Shown piece after piece: positions 7,622-16,058 of a DNA stretch of 64,000 bases. Source of the stretch: Fodinibacter sp963763015 (GTDB taxonomy: Bacteria > Actinomycetota > Actinomycetes > Actinomycetales > Dermatophilaceae); contig CAVXML010000013.1 of NCBI GenBank assembly GCA_963763015.1, positions 119,336 to 183,335 of the forward strand, given 5' to 3'. Every line of letters begins with the position of its first letter. Positions within the stretch are counted from its first letter, which is position 1. The notes beneath the pieces were generated by a model, which was given only the letters and a program-made list of their open reading frames with translations, ran no database searches and was not told where the DNA came from. The position numbers and the translations under genes are program-made.

Positions 7622-8470
7622 GTGGCCATCGACCTGCACACGCACTCGTCGGCCAGCGACGGCACGGAACCACCGGCCACCGTGCTGTGCCGTGCCCGGG
7701 ACGCAGGCCTGGACACCCTCGCCCTCACCGACCACGACACGACCCTGGGCTGGGCGGAGGCGAGTGCGGCCGTGCACGAGTACGGCGTCGCGCTCGTGCC
7801 CGGCATCGAGGTGTCGTGCAGCCGCGGCTGGCAGAGCATCCACCTGCTCGCCTACCTTCCGGATCCGGAGCACCCCGCACTCACGGCAGAGCTCGGCCGC
7901 GCGCGCGAGAGCCGGGACACCAGGCTCGAGCGCATGGTCAACCGGATGGCGGCTGACGGCATCCCCGTCACGCTGGAGGCGGTGCGCGCGGAGGTGGGCG
8001 AGGGTGCCACGGCCGGTCGCCCGCACATCGCCGACGCACTCGTGACCGCCGGGGTCGTCGCCAGTCGCGACGAGGCCTTCGTGCGCTGGCTCGGCAACGA
8101 CAGCCCGTACTACGTGAGCCACTACGCCCCCGACCCGGTGCGTGCCGTCGAGGTGGTGCGCGCCGCCGGGGGAGTGCCCGTCGTCGCGCACCCGTGGTCC
8201 GGCACCCGGGGTCGGGTGGTCTCTGACTCGCTCGTGGAGGAGCTGGCGGAGGCCGGCCTGGCGGGGCTGGAGGTGCACCATCGCGACCACGACGCGGATG
8301 CCGTGCTGCACCTCGGCGATCTCGCGCGGTCCCTGGGGCTCCTGGTGACCGGGTCGAGCGACTACCACGGCGAGGGAAAGCAGAACCGGCTCGGGGAGTT
8401 CACGACCGCTCCTGACGTGCTCGAGGCCATCGAGGACCAGGGGACGGGCACGTCGGTGGCCCGTCCCTGA
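7622..8470 (+). CDS. PHP domain metal-dependent phosphoesterase
   Basis: The 282-residue protein is a polymerase-and-histidinol-phosphatase (PHP) domain hydrolase. Metal-ligand motifs appear in order: DLHTHSSASDG at the N-terminus, LALTDHDTTLGW near residue 37, PGIEVSC near 61, VVAHPWSG near 190, LEVHHRDHD near 219 and TGSSDYHG near 244. The layout matches the YciV/RNase AM (3',5'-nucleotide phosphatase) group, which acts on short oligonucleotides or nucleotide bisphosphates; the exact substrate is inferred. The start codon is GTG, fixed by the leaderless-type promoter immediately upstream. A terminator hairpin overlaps its final codons. Confidence 0.85.
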   Translation: MAIDLHTHSSASDGTEPPATVLCRARDAGLDTLALTDHDTTLGWAEASAAVHEYGVALVPGIEVSCSRGWQSIHLLAYLPDPEHPALTAELGRARESRDTRLERMVNRMAADGIPVTLEAVRAEVGEGATAGRPHIADALVTAGVVASRDEAFVRWLGNDSPYYVSHYAPDPVRAVEVVRAAGGVPVVAHPWSGTRGRVVSDSLVEELAEAGLAGLEVHHRDHDADAVLHLGDLARSLGLLVTGSSDYHGEGKQNRLGEFTTAPDVLEAIEDQGTGTSVARP

Positions 8471-8500
8471 GCCGGAACGCGCAGGGAGCGGGCCACCGAC
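8452..8500 (+). terminator. Hairpin spanning the stop codon of the PHP gene
   Basis: Arms at 8452-8469 and 8482-8500 pair almost perfectly over 18 bp with a single bulged base. The 5' arm includes the last codons of the PHP gene. The purU promoter lies immediately after it, so it probably insulates the two units. No T tract follows. Confidence 0.55.
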
Positions 8501-8504
8501 GCCG

Positions 8505-8510
8505 TACGGT
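8505..8510 (+). promoter_or_regulatory. TACGGT -10 box for purU
   Basis: TACGGT ends 6 nt before the GTG of purU at 8517, again without a ribosome-binding site. Confidence 0.55.
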
Positions 8511-8516
8511 GGCCCG

Positions 8517-9389
8517 GTGCCCGAGACCACCGACACCCCTGCCGAGAACGTGCTCATCCTGTCGTGTCCCGACCAGCGCGGGATCGTGGCCACCGTGACC
8601 GCACTCCTCTTCGAGCACGGGGCGAACATCGAGGAGAGCCAGCAGTTCGACGACGTCCGCACCGACCAGTTCTTCATGCGCATCCGGTTCTCCGTCGAGC
8701 TCGGCGGACCGAGCACCGAGCGGTGGCGCGAGCTCTTCGCTCCGGTGGCGACGGCATACGGCATGGAGTGGGCGATCCGGGATGCCGCGACGCCATATCG
8801 CACCCTGGTGATGGTGAGCCGGTTCGGCCACTGCCTCAACGACCTGCTCTTCCGCTGGCGCTCCGGCGCGCTCAACATGGACGTGCCTGCCGTGGTCTCC
8901 AACCACCGGGACCTCGAGCCCCTCGTGCAGTCGTACGGCATCCCGTTCCACCACGTGCCGGTCACGCCGCAGACGAAGCCGGATGCCGAGGCACAGCTGC
9001 GTCGGATCGTGGCCGACCACGACGTCGACCTCGTCGTGCTCGCCCGCTACATGCAGGTGCTGTCCGACGACCTCACCCGCGACCTGTCGGGGCGGGTGGT
9101 CAACATCCACCACTCGTTCCTGCCGTCGTTCAAGGGTGCCAAGCCGTACCACCAGGCGTTCGCCCGCGGCGTCAAGCTCATCGGGGCCACGGCACACTAC
9201 GTGACGGCCGACCTCGACGAGGGCCCGATCATCGACCAGGACGTCGTGCGGGTCGACCACCGGATGGCGCCCGAGGACCTCGTGCGGGCCGGCGAGGAGG
9301 TCGAGTCGCGGGTGCTGGCGCGGGCGGTCCGATGGCACTGCGAGTCGCGCGTGCTGCTCAACGGCGACCGTACCGTCGTCTTCAGCTGA
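8517..9389 (+). CDS. purU: Formyltetrahydrofolate deformylase
   Basis: The 290-residue enzyme hydrolyses 10-formyltetrahydrofolate to formate and tetrahydrofolate, balancing the one-carbon pool. Residues 9-90 form an ACT domain (VLILSCPDQRGIVATVTALLFEHGANIEESQQF) that in relatives senses methionine or glycine. The catalytic formyltransferase-like domain follows, with SNHRDLEPL near 127, LARYMQVLSDDL near 178, and the catalytic His motif VNIHHSFLPSFKGAKPY near 195-210. Full length for PurU. It stands alone; no purine genes are adjacent. Confidence 0.95.
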   Translation: MPETTDTPAENVLILSCPDQRGIVATVTALLFEHGANIEESQQFDDVRTDQFFMRIRFSVELGGPSTERWRELFAPVATAYGMEWAIRDAATPYRTLVMVSRFGHCLNDLLFRWRSGALNMDVPAVVSNHRDLEPLVQSYGIPFHHVPVTPQTKPDAEAQLRRIVADHDVDLVVLARYMQVLSDDLTRDLSGRVVNIHHSFLPSFKGAKPYHQAFARGVKLIGATAHYVTADLDEGPIIDQDVVRVDHRMAPEDLVRAGEEVESRVLARAVRWHCESRVLLNGDRTVVFS

Positions 9390-9464
9390 CACCCTCCACC
9401 CGCGAGGTCCTCCCGAGCCGGCCTCCCCGAGGGGGCTGGGCACGGTGTGTGCCACCGTGCAGCC

Positions 9465-9975
9465 ATGGAGCCTGCCAACACCGACCGGTCGACCCCCATC
9501 GTGGCCTCGCTGCTCGAGGCCTTCGAACCGCTGATGGTCGCGGACCCCCACGGCTGCCGCACGAAGTTCCGCAAGATGGCACGCGACCCCTTCGCCCTTC
9601 TACCGGGGCACGGCGTGCCGCTTCCACGCCGACGTGGGGGACGGGGGCCGGTATGACGGCTTCGACCGCGAGTGGGTCGACGAGGAGTCCTCGCGCGTGT
9701 GGATCCAGGGGGACCTGCACGCCGAGAACTTCGGGACGTACATGGATGCCGACGGCCGGCTGGTCTTCGACGTCAACGACTTCGACGAGGCCTACCTCGG
9801 GCACTGGACGTGGGACCTGGCACGGTTCGCCGCGAGCCTGTCGCTGCTCTGCTGGCAGAAGGCCCTGCCCGACGAGACCATCGACGAGCTGGTCTCCTCC
9901 TACGTGCGCGCGCCTCCCGGGGTGGGCGCTTCGAGCACGTCGCACCTGCCTGAGCAGTTGCGACGCCGTCGAGGG
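9465..9975 (+). pseudogene. DUF2252 family gene, frameshifted and truncated
   Basis: The reading frame starts with MEPANTDRSTPIVASLLEAF and reaches KFRKMARDPFA. Homology then continues in the next frame as FYRGTACRFHAD...DREWVDEESSRVWIQGDLHAENFG and FDVNDFDEAYLGHWTWDLARFAAS. The shift is explained by one extra C in the run at 9595-9597. DUF2252 proteins, which have a kinase-like HGDLHxxNFG motif (here QGDLHAENFG), are about 430-460 residues, but recognisable sequence stops near 9912, after some 150 codons. Both defects indicate a degraded gene. The convergent gene at 9992 borders it. Confidence 0.75.
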
Positions 9976-9991
9976 CTCGCCACCACACGGC

Positions 9992-10432
9992 TCAGCCGGC
10001 GGCCGGCTCCTCCGGGGTGGCGGCGTGCCCGGGCCGTCCGGCGGTGCGGCGGTCCTGCTTCATCTCGGCCTCGTAGACGTGACGCTTGCCACCCATGAGC
10101 TCCTCCCGAGCGCGGCGGTCGTGGTCCTTGAACGCGGCGAAGTAGCCGTCCTCGAACTCCTCGATGACCTGGAACGTCCAGCGCCCGGCGAGGATGTTGC
10201 GCCCGAGCAGGTCTGTCTCGAGCCGGTCGGCGAGCTCGGTGTGCCCGGCGTCGCGGAAGAGCTCGACGGCCTCGCCCAGGGTGAGGTCGGCCATCCCGAT
10301 CTTGCGGTGGAAGTTGAAGAGCTGCCCCCGGGCGTCCTCGAGCACCTCGAAGGCCTCGGAGAGCTTGCCGACCGCCTCGACGGTGGCGTCGGAGGTGCCG
10401 GGGGGCCTGGTGTGGGCGTCGTCGACGGACAT
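9992..10432 (-). CDS. Conserved actinobacterial protein of unknown function
   Basis: The 146-residue protein is largely helical and charged, with VGKLSEAFEVLEDARGQLFNFHRKIG near residues 21-46, GEAVELFRDAGHTELADRLE near 53-72 and GRWTFQVIEEFEDGYFAAF near 82-100. It looks cytoplasmic and carries no known catalytic motif. I cannot name its function. The ATG at 10432 is preceded by TAGCGT and exactly 6 nt, a leaderless arrangement, which supports this start and gene. It is convergent with the broken DUF2252 gene. Confidence 0.7.
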   Translation of the reverse strand: MSVDDAHTRPPGTSDATVEAVGKLSEAFEVLEDARGQLFNFHRKIGMADLTLGEAVELFRDAGHTELADRLETDLLGRNILAGRWTFQVIEEFEDGYFAAFKDHDRRAREELMGGKRHVYEAEMKQDRRTAGRPGHAATPEEPAAG

Positions 10433-10438
10433 GGCCCC

Positions 10439-10444
10439 ACGCTA
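10439..10444 (-). promoter_or_regulatory. TAGCGT -10 box for the gene at 9992-10432
   Basis: On the minus strand TAGCGT is followed by GGGGCC and the ATG at 10432; no Shine-Dalgarno sequence is present. Confidence 0.5.
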
Positions 10445-10531
10445 GTTCGGGGATGCCGTGCCACGGCCGACCCGCGACCCCGCGTTCCTCCGCGGTGCCC
10501 CACCCGGTGGCATCCGGCCCTGCGGAGAACT

Positions 10532-10557
10532 CCGGCCCCGGGCACCGAGGGGGCCGG
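10532..10557 (-). terminator. Hairpin downstream of sdaA
   Basis: CCGGCCCC at 10532-10539 pairs perfectly with GGGGCCGG at 10550-10557. It lies 27 nt beyond the stop of sdaA on the minus strand and before the promoter of the next minus-strand gene. Confidence 0.45.
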
Positions 10558-10583
10558 CCGTCGGCCGCACGGACGACTGGCCG

Positions 10584-11969
10584 TCAGCACTCGATGACGT
10601 TGACGGCCAGGCCTCCGCGGGCGGTCTCCTTGTACTTGACCTTCATGTCGCGCCCCGTGTCGCGCATGGTCTTGATGACCTTGTCGAGCGAGACCACCTG
10701 GTTGCCGTCACCCCGCAGCGACAGGCGCGCGGCCGTGATGGCCTTCACCGACGCGACGGCGTTGCGCTCGATGCAGGGGATCTGCACGAGTCCCCCGACC
10801 GGGTCGCAGGTGAGCCCGAGGTTGTGCTCCATGCCGATCTCCGCGGCGTTCTCCACCTGCTCGGGCGTCCCGCCGAGGACCTCGGCGAGCGCCCCAGCAG
10901 CCATCGAGCACGCCGAGCCCACCTCTCCCTGGCACCCCACCTCGGCGCCCGAGATCGACGCGTTCTCCTTGTACAGGCTCCCGATGGCTGCAGCGGTCAA
11001 CAGGAACCGCACCACCCCGTCGTCGTCGGCGCCGGGGACGAAGCGGGTGTAGTAGTGCAGCACCGCCGGGATGATGCCCGCCGCCCCGTTGGTCGGTGCG
11101 GTGACGATCCGGCCCCCCGAGGCGTTCTCCTCGTTGACCGCCAGGGCCCACAGGGTCACCCAGTCCATCGCGGCCAGCGGGTCGCCCGCGTGCTCGGTGC
11201 GCAGCTGCGTGGCGAGCCTCGGTGCTCGGCGCTGCACCTTCAGGCCTCCGGGGAGTACTCCCTCGGCACGGCATCCGTTCTCGACGCATTCCTGCATCAC
11301 CCGCCAGAGGTCGAGCAGACCGGAGCGCACCTCCTCCTCCGTGCGCCACGCCTGCTCGTTCGCGAGCATGACCCCGCTGACAGGGAGCCCCGTCTCGGCG
11401 CACCGGGCCAGCAGCTGCTCGCCGGTGGTGAACGGGTGCCGGACGGTGGTGTGGTCACGGACGAGCACGTCGTCGCCCATCTCGTCCTGGTCCAGGACGA
11501 AGCCACCACCCACGGAGTAGTACTCGCGCCGGCGCAGCGGCTCCTCGGAGTCGGTGGGCTCCTCTGTCGCGTATGCCGTGAAGCGCATCCCGTTGGCGTG
11601 GAACGGAAGGGTGGCGCGACGGTGCAGGACGACGTCGGTGTCCACGTCGCACCTGACCTCGTGCGTGCCCGCCAGCCGCAGCCGACCCGTGGCCCGCACC
11701 TCCTCGAGCCGTGGGTCGGCGCGACGGGGGTCGGTCGACTCCGGAGCCTGGCCCTCCAGCCCGAGCACGACGGCCTTGACGGAACCGTGGCCGTGCCCGG
11801 TGGCACCCAGCGACCCGAAGAGCTCCGCGTGCACGCGACGCACCGCCGGCAGCAGGTCCTCGGAGCGCAGGCCCTCGGCGAAGGTGCGCGCCGCCCGCAT
11901 CGGCCCCACGGTGTGGGAGCTGGACGGGCCGATGCCCACGGAGAAGAGGTCGAACGCGCTGATGGCCAT
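10584..11969 (-). CDS. sdaA: L-serine ammonia-lyase (serine dehydratase), iron-sulfur dependent
   Basis: The 461-residue enzyme converts L-serine to pyruvate and ammonia using a [4Fe-4S] cluster. It is the single-chain form: an N-terminal beta domain beginning MAISAFDLFSVGIGPSSSHTVGPMRAA, with the SSSHT substrate loop, followed by the alpha domain. Cluster cysteines fit the motifs GCQGEVGSACSMA near residue 347 and CDPVGGLVQIPCIERN near 391. The C-terminus ends in VIEC, and a C-terminal cysteine tail is known in this family to plug the active site. The ATG at 11969 gives the expected N-terminus. A CACTGT element precedes it by 6 nt. Confidence 0.95.
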   Translation of the reverse strand: MAISAFDLFSVGIGPSSSHTVGPMRAARTFAEGLRSEDLLPAVRRVHAELFGSLGATGHGHGSVKAVVLGLEGQAPESTDPRRADPRLEEVRATGRLRLAGTHEVRCDVDTDVVLHRRATLPFHANGMRFTAYATEEPTDSEEPLRRREYYSVGGGFVLDQDEMGDDVLVRDHTTVRHPFTTGEQLLARCAETGLPVSGVMLANEQAWRTEEEVRSGLLDLWRVMQECVENGCRAEGVLPGGLKVQRRAPRLATQLRTEHAGDPLAAMDWVTLWALAVNEENASGGRIVTAPTNGAAGIIPAVLHYYTRFVPGADDDGVVRFLLTAAAIGSLYKENASISGAEVGCQGEVGSACSMAAGALAEVLGGTPEQVENAAEIGMEHNLGLTCDPVGGLVQIPCIERNAVASVKAITAARLSLRGDGNQVVSLDKVIKTMRDTGRDMKVKYKETARGGLAVNVIEC

Positions 11970-12037
11970 CGCCGCACAGTGTGTCAGGTCGGGTCGACAC
12001 GGGGGAGTTGCGCGGCACTGCCGTCGGTGCGGGCGGT

Positions 12038-12043
12038 TACGGT
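12038..12043 (+). promoter_or_regulatory. TACGGT -10 box for the RecB-like nuclease gene
   Basis: TACGGT lies 6 nt before the GTG at 12050 with no ribosome-binding site between. Confidence 0.55.
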
Positions 12044-12049
12044 CGCACC

Positions 12050-12925
12050 GTGAGCACGCAGCAGACCCAGGGAGAGCTCCCGGGCATGCCCGCTCCGCTG
12101 TATGCCGCGAGCCCCAGCAAGCTGCTGGCGTTCCTCGACTGCCCACGTCGGTACCGGCTCCAGTACCTCGACCGCCCATCCCCACCGCGCCGCCCCCAAC
12201 GTGCGCACACCTCGGTCGGCACCGCCGTTCACAACGCGCTGCGCGACTGGTGGGACCTCCCGGACCGGGTCCCCGCGGCGGGGGCGGACCTCGTCGACCG
12301 GTCATGGATCGATGTCGGCTTCCGCGACGGCGCTCAGTCGGGCGACTGGCGCCGGCGGATGGGTGGCGCGGTCACGGCGTACCTGCACGGGGTCGACCCC
12401 CGGGCTCAGCCGGTGGGGATCGAGCGCACGGTGTCCTTCGTCAGCGGCGACCTGCGTGTCACCGGCCGGGTCGACCGCCTCGACGACCGCGACGGCGAGC
12501 TCGTCGTCGTCGACTACAAGACCTCGCGCGTGCCGCCCACGGACGACGACGCGCGCACCTCGCTCGCGCTGGGCCTGTACGCCGCGGCGGTCTGGAAGAT
12601 GTTCCGACGACCGACCCTCCGGGTCGAGCTGCACCACGTGCCCACGGGGACGGTGGGGTCGCACGAGCACACTCCGGAGTCGCTGGGTCGCAAGGTCGAG
12701 CAGGCCCGCTCGATCGCCCACGACGCCCGGCGCGCCGACCTCGACTTCGTCGAGAAGGGGGAGGCGTCAGAGCTCTTCCCGGCGCGTCCCGGGCCGATGT
12801 GTGGCTGGTGCGACCTGCGTGCGCACTGCCCGGAGGGGCAGGCAGCCGGCCCGGAGAAGTCGGACTGGGCGGCGCTGGAGGAGCCCACAAGGGTCGGGGG
12901 ACGGCCGGCGCGTGACGACGCGTGA
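12050..12925 (+). CDS. RecB family PD-(D/E)XK exonuclease with iron-sulfur cluster
   Basis: The 291-residue single-domain nuclease has the full RecB-type signature. GTAVHNALRDWW near residue 60 carries the first histidine, GRVDRLDD near 140 the first acidic residue and VVVDYKTS near 152-159 the D-x-K core, with LALGLYA supplying the final motif. Four cysteines are placed as in Cas4/AddB-type [4Fe-4S] nucleases: one in LDCPRRY near residue 28 and three in CGWCDLRAHC near 246-255. Proteins of this type are common in actinobacteria as stand-alone genes. The biological substrate is unknown; a role in DNA repair is likely. Confidence 0.85.
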   Translation: MSTQQTQGELPGMPAPLYAASPSKLLAFLDCPRRYRLQYLDRPSPPRRPQRAHTSVGTAVHNALRDWWDLPDRVPAAGADLVDRSWIDVGFRDGAQSGDWRRRMGGAVTAYLHGVDPRAQPVGIERTVSFVSGDLRVTGRVDRLDDRDGELVVVDYKTSRVPPTDDDARTSLALGLYAAAVWKMFRRPTLRVELHHVPTGTVGSHEHTPESLGRKVEQARSIAHDARRADLDFVEKGEASELFPARPGPMCGWCDLRAHCPEGQAAGPEKSDWAALEEPTRVGGRPARDDA

Positions 12926-12956
12926 CCGGCATCCGGTGCTCTGGCACGCTCGGGGC

Positions 12957-13397
12957 ATGGATCAGCGCATCTCGTTCGTCACCCTCGCGGTGGGCGACCT
13001 GCACCGGTCGCGCGGCTTCTACGTCGACGGGCTCGGCTGGGTACCCGAGCTCGACGTGCCGGGTGAGGTGCTCATGTTCTCGGTGGGTGAGCGGCTGGTG
13101 CTCTCGCTCTGGGACCGCGCGGCGTTCGAGGCGGAGCTGGGGATGCCGGTGCTGGCGGGACACGGCGTGGCGCCGTTCACGCTTGCTCACAACGTCCCGA
13201 GCCCCGAGGACGTCCGCGCGGTCCTGGCCCTCGCCAGGCGTTGCGGGGCACCGGTCTGGGGGCCGATGGCGCGGGAGTGGGGAGGGTTCACCGGATACTT
13301 CGCAGACCCGGACGGCTTCCGCTGGGAGGTGGCATGGAACCCCGGACCGGTCGGCCGGCGGGTGGTGCCCGAGACCGACGTCGACGCCCGGCCGTGA
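12957..13397 (+). CDS. VOC (glyoxalase/bleomycin resistance) family protein
   Basis: The 146-residue protein shows two beta-alpha-beta-beta-beta units. The first reads ISFVTLAVGDLHRSRGFYVDGLGW and the second ends in GYFADPDGFRWEVAWNP, where Glu is a likely metal ligand. VOC proteins may be dioxygenases, isomerases or drug-binding proteins, and the sequence does not tell which. The ATG at 12957 has a CACGCT element 6 nt upstream. Its stop overlaps the GTG of the following acetyltransferase (GTGA), so the two are translationally coupled. Confidence 0.85.
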   Translation: MDQRISFVTLAVGDLHRSRGFYVDGLGWVPELDVPGEVLMFSVGERLVLSLWDRAAFEAELGMPVLAGHGVAPFTLAHNVPSPEDVRAVLALARRCGAPVWGPMAREWGGFTGYFADPDGFRWEVAWNPGPVGRRVVPETDVDARP

Positions 13398-13969
13398 CCC
13401 GACCGGTCCAGCGGTCCACCGCCCGGCTCGTGCTCCGTCAGTGGCGGGAGGAGGACCGCGAGGCGTTCGCGGCGATGAACGCCGACCCGGAGGTCATGGC
13501 GCACCTCCCGTCGGTGCTCGACCGCGACGGGTCCAACGCGCTGCTCGACCGCCTGCACGCGTCGATCGAGGCGCACGGCTGGGGGCTCTGGGCGGTGGAG
13601 CGCCGAGACACGGGGGTGCTGCTCGGCTTCACGGGGCTGTCGGTGCCACGGCACCCGCTGCCGTTCCTGCCGTGCGTCGAGGTCGGGTGGCGGCTGGCGC
13701 GACCTGCCTGGGGTCATGGGTTCGCGACGGAGGCGGCCCGGGAGGCGCTGCGGGTCGGCTTCGACGAGCTGGGGCTCGAGGAGGTCGTGGCGTTCACGTC
13801 GGTGACGAACGTGCGCTCGCGCGCGGTCATGCACCGGCTCGGGATGGCCCGCGACCCGGGCGACGACTTCGACCACCCGGCGCTCCCGGAGGGCCACCCG
13901 CTGCGGCCCCACGTCCTGTACCGGCTGTGCCCCGACGGGCCGGCCGGCCGGGGGAGCGTCAGGCGCTGA
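13394..13969 (+). CDS. GNAT family N-acetyltransferase
   Basis: The 191-residue protein fits the RimJ/RimL-type acetyltransferase group (Acetyltransf_3). The N-terminus reads RSTARLVLRQWREEDREAF. The acetyl-CoA region contains VEVGWRLARPAWGHGFATEAAREAL, equivalent to the Q/RxxGxG/A motif, followed by VTNVRSRAVMHRLGM. The acceptor could be a ribosomal protein N-terminus or a small molecule. The GTG start overlaps the previous stop by 4 nt. Its 3' end overlaps the convergent small gene by 11 bp. Confidence 0.85.
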   Translation: MTRPVQRSTARLVLRQWREEDREAFAAMNADPEVMAHLPSVLDRDGSNALLDRLHASIEAHGWGLWAVERRDTGVLLGFTGLSVPRHPLPFLPCVEVGWRLARPAWGHGFATEAAREALRVGFDELGLEEVVAFTSVTNVRSRAVMHRLGMARDPGDDFDHPALPEGHPLRPHVLYRLCPDGPAGRGSVRR

Positions 13970-14192
13970 CGGCGCGCCGGGCGTGGTACTGGCGGAGGTT
14001 CTCGGTGAGGATGCTGCGGATGAGGTCGGCCTCGGGGGAGTCCTCCTGGTCGACGCTGGCGAGGAGGTCCTCGATGTCGGCCGGAGTGCGGTAGGCGGCG
14101 AGGTCGGCCTCGAGGGCCCGGCGCGCCGCACGCGCCTCACGGCGCTCGCGAAGCTCGTCCTTGACGGTGGTCCAGAGTGTTGATGTGGTCAT
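13959..14192 (-). CDS. Small conserved protein of unknown function
   Basis: The 77-residue product is highly charged and mostly helical: an N-terminal basic helix (DELRERREARAARRALEADLAAY) followed by an acidic segment (PADIEDLLASVDQEDSPEADLIRSIL). Similar short proteins occur in Micrococcales, but I know no function. It is divergent from the LysR gene at 14269, so the regulator might control it. Codon use matches the neighbours, supporting a real gene. Confidence 0.6.
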   Translation of the reverse strand: MTTSTLWTTVKDELRERREARAARRALEADLAAYRTPADIEDLLASVDQEDSPEADLIRSILTENLRQYHARRAVSA

Positions 14193-14256
14193 GCCTCAAG
14201 GGTGCGGGAGTCACCCCACATGCGTCCAATGAAATCGACACATGCCAGACATGCAC

Positions 14257-14262
14257 TATCGT
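14257..14262 (+). promoter_or_regulatory. TATCGT -10 box for the LysR-type gene
   Basis: TATCGT lies 6 nt before the ATG at 14269. Two other in-frame ATGs (14242 and 14251) are upstream of this box, so the arrangement favours 14269. Confidence 0.5.
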
Positions 14263-14268
14263 CATGGA

Positions 14269-15186
14269 ATGGACACGGACACGCTGAGGTGGTTCCAGCT
14301 CGTCGCCGACGGCTACACGGTGACCGAGGTCAGCGAGGTCTTCGCGGTCAGCCAACCCGGGGTCTCGCGGGCCCTGGCACGCCTCGAGCGAGAGGTCGGG
14401 ACGCCGCTCCTGCGCCGCTCGGGCCGGGTGCTCCGCATGACCCACGCGGGAGCGGCGTTCAAGCGGCACGTCGACAGCCTCATCAACGCCCTCGACGACG
14501 GGCTGGCGGCCGTGGACGAGATCGTCGACCCGGAGGGAGGAGTCGTCACGCTGGCGTTCCCCCTGAGCCTGGGCTCGTGGCTGGTTCCGGGGCTGATCCG
14601 CGCCTTCCGCCGCGAGCACCCGCGGGTCAGGGTCGTGCTGCAGCGGACCGCGGTCGGGGAGAGCGGCGCCGTCTCGCAGCAGCTCGCGACCCGCCGGGCC
14701 GACGTGGAGCTCACCGCTCACCGGGTGACAGGACTCGACATCGAGTGGAGACGCATCCTCGTGGAGCCGCTCGTGCTCGCCGTCCCGACGACGCACCGGC
14801 TCGCCGACACCGACGGCGTCGCACTGGCCGAGCTGTCCCGGGAGCCCTTCGTCGTGCGGCGCGCGCCGTCGGGCATGCGCAGCCAGACCCTCGCCCTCTG
14901 CGCAGCGGCCGGCTTCACGCCCGTCGTCGCCTTCGAGGCGGACGACCTGCCGACTGTCCGGGGGCTGGTCGCCGCCGGCCTCGGCGTGGCCGTCGTGCCG
15001 GCGATGGGCCTGCCGGCTCCGACGACCTTCGCCCGCACCCGCCTGCTTCCCATCACCGACGACGGTGCCCACCGGGACGTCGGTGTCGCGTGGGTCCGCG
15101 GTCGTCCCCTCCTGCCGTCCGCGGAGTCGTTCCGCCGCTTCCTCCTGGTCGGGGGTGCCACGGGAGCAGCCACCGACCCCGGGTGA
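14269..15186 (+). CDS. LysR family transcriptional regulator
   Basis: The 305-residue protein is a standard LysR regulator. The winged helix-turn-helix is at residues 4-62 (LRWFQLVADGYTVTEVSEVFAVSQPGVSRALARLEREVG), and the periplasmic-binding-protein-like effector domain follows from about 90, with VTLAFPLSLGSWLVPGLIRAF. LysR proteins bind inverted repeats containing T-N11-A upstream of divergent target genes; here the divergent neighbour is the small gene at 13959-14192. The ligand is unknown. The start at 14269 is chosen from the leaderless-type -10 box. Confidence 0.9.
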   Translation: MDTDTLRWFQLVADGYTVTEVSEVFAVSQPGVSRALARLEREVGTPLLRRSGRVLRMTHAGAAFKRHVDSLINALDDGLAAVDEIVDPEGGVVTLAFPLSLGSWLVPGLIRAFRREHPRVRVVLQRTAVGESGAVSQQLATRRADVELTAHRVTGLDIEWRRILVEPLVLAVPTTHRLADTDGVALAELSREPFVVRRAPSGMRSQTLALCAAAGFTPVVAFEADDLPTVRGLVAAGLGVAVVPAMGLPAPTTFARTRLLPITDDGAHRDVGVAWVRGRPLLPSAESFRRFLLVGGATGAATDPG

Positions 15187-15227
15187 GAGAATCGCCGGGT
15201 CCCGTGGACCTTCGGAAAGGCCAGCCC

Positions 15228-16001
15228 ATGGCGCCCAGGCGCAAGGCCACCATCATCGCGCTCGCAAACCAGAAGGGCGGCGTCGCCAAGACCACCTCCG
15301 TCGCGTCGCTCGGAGCGGCGTTCGCGGAGGAGGGCCGTCGGGTGCTGCTCGTGGACCTGGACCCCCAGGCGTGCCTCACCTTCAGCCTCGGCGTCGACCC
15401 GGACACGGTCGGTGCCTCGGTGCACGACGTGGTCGTCGGCGGTGTGGAGCTGTCCGAGGTGATCGTGCCCTGCGAGGAGGGCATCGACCTCGTGCCGAGC
15501 ACCATCGACCTCGCGGGCGCCGAGGCCGTCCTGCTGTCGCGCCCCGCCCGCGAGTACGTCCTCAAGGGCGCGATGGATGCCGTCCGCCGCGACTACGACG
15601 TCATCCTCCTGGACTGCTCGCCGAGCCTGGGCGTGCTCACCCTCAACGCCCTGACGGCGGCCCAGGGCGTCATCATCCCCATGCCGTGCGAGATGCTCGG
15701 CCACCGCGGCGTCGGCCAGCTGCTCGACACCGTGCGTGACGTCAAGAGGATCCTCAACAAGAAGCTGCGCGTCCTCGGCATCCTGCCGACGTTGTACGAC
15801 GGTCGCAGCAACCACGCGCGCGAGGTGCTCGAGGACGTCGGGAGCCGCTACGACGTCCCGGTGCTCACCCCACCGATCCCCAAGACGGTGCGCTTCGCCG
15901 AGGCGCCCGCGGTGGGTCGCTCGATCCTGTCGACAGCGCGAAGATCCAAGGGCGCCGCGGCCTACCGGGAGGTGGCCCGCTCCCTGCTCGCCCAGCTCTG
16001 A
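15228..16001 (+). CDS. ParA family ATPase (Soj-like)
   Basis: The 257-residue protein has the deviant Walker A motif NQKGGVAKTTS near residues 13-23, the Walker A' motif VLLVDLDPQACLT near 40 and Walker B VILLDCSPSLG near 124, marking a complete ParA/MinD-like ATPase. No parB follows, so it is not the chromosomal partition pair. In mycobacteria a ParA-like gene of this kind (Rv3213c) sits next to the rhlE-type helicase region, matching its position here. Its cargo is unknown. The ATG at 15228 has a weak GAAAGG Shine-Dalgarno sequence. Confidence 0.9.
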   Translation: MAPRRKATIIALANQKGGVAKTTSVASLGAAFAEEGRRVLLVDLDPQACLTFSLGVDPDTVGASVHDVVVGGVELSEVIVPCEEGIDLVPSTIDLAGAEAVLLSRPAREYVLKGAMDAVRRDYDVILLDCSPSLGVLTLNALTAAQGVIIPMPCEMLGHRGVGQLLDTVRDVKRILNKKLRVLGILPTLYDGRSNHAREVLEDVGSRYDVPVLTPPIPKTVRFAEAPAVGRSILSTARRSKGAAAYREVARSLLAQL

Positions 16002-16058
16002 GGGCGGTCCGGTGCCCGGCCGGTGGGCCGGTGCCGGCGGCTCGATGACCGAGGTGTC

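Noticed and set aside
13959..13969. Frameshift at the GNAT gene end
   Set aside because: The 11-bp overlap with the convergent small gene is a normal tail-to-tail overlap and both products are intact.
15228..16001. ParA as evidence for a plasmid or chromosome partition locus
   Set aside because: No parB or centromere-like repeats nearby; it matches the solitary Soj-like gene of the conserved chromosomal block.
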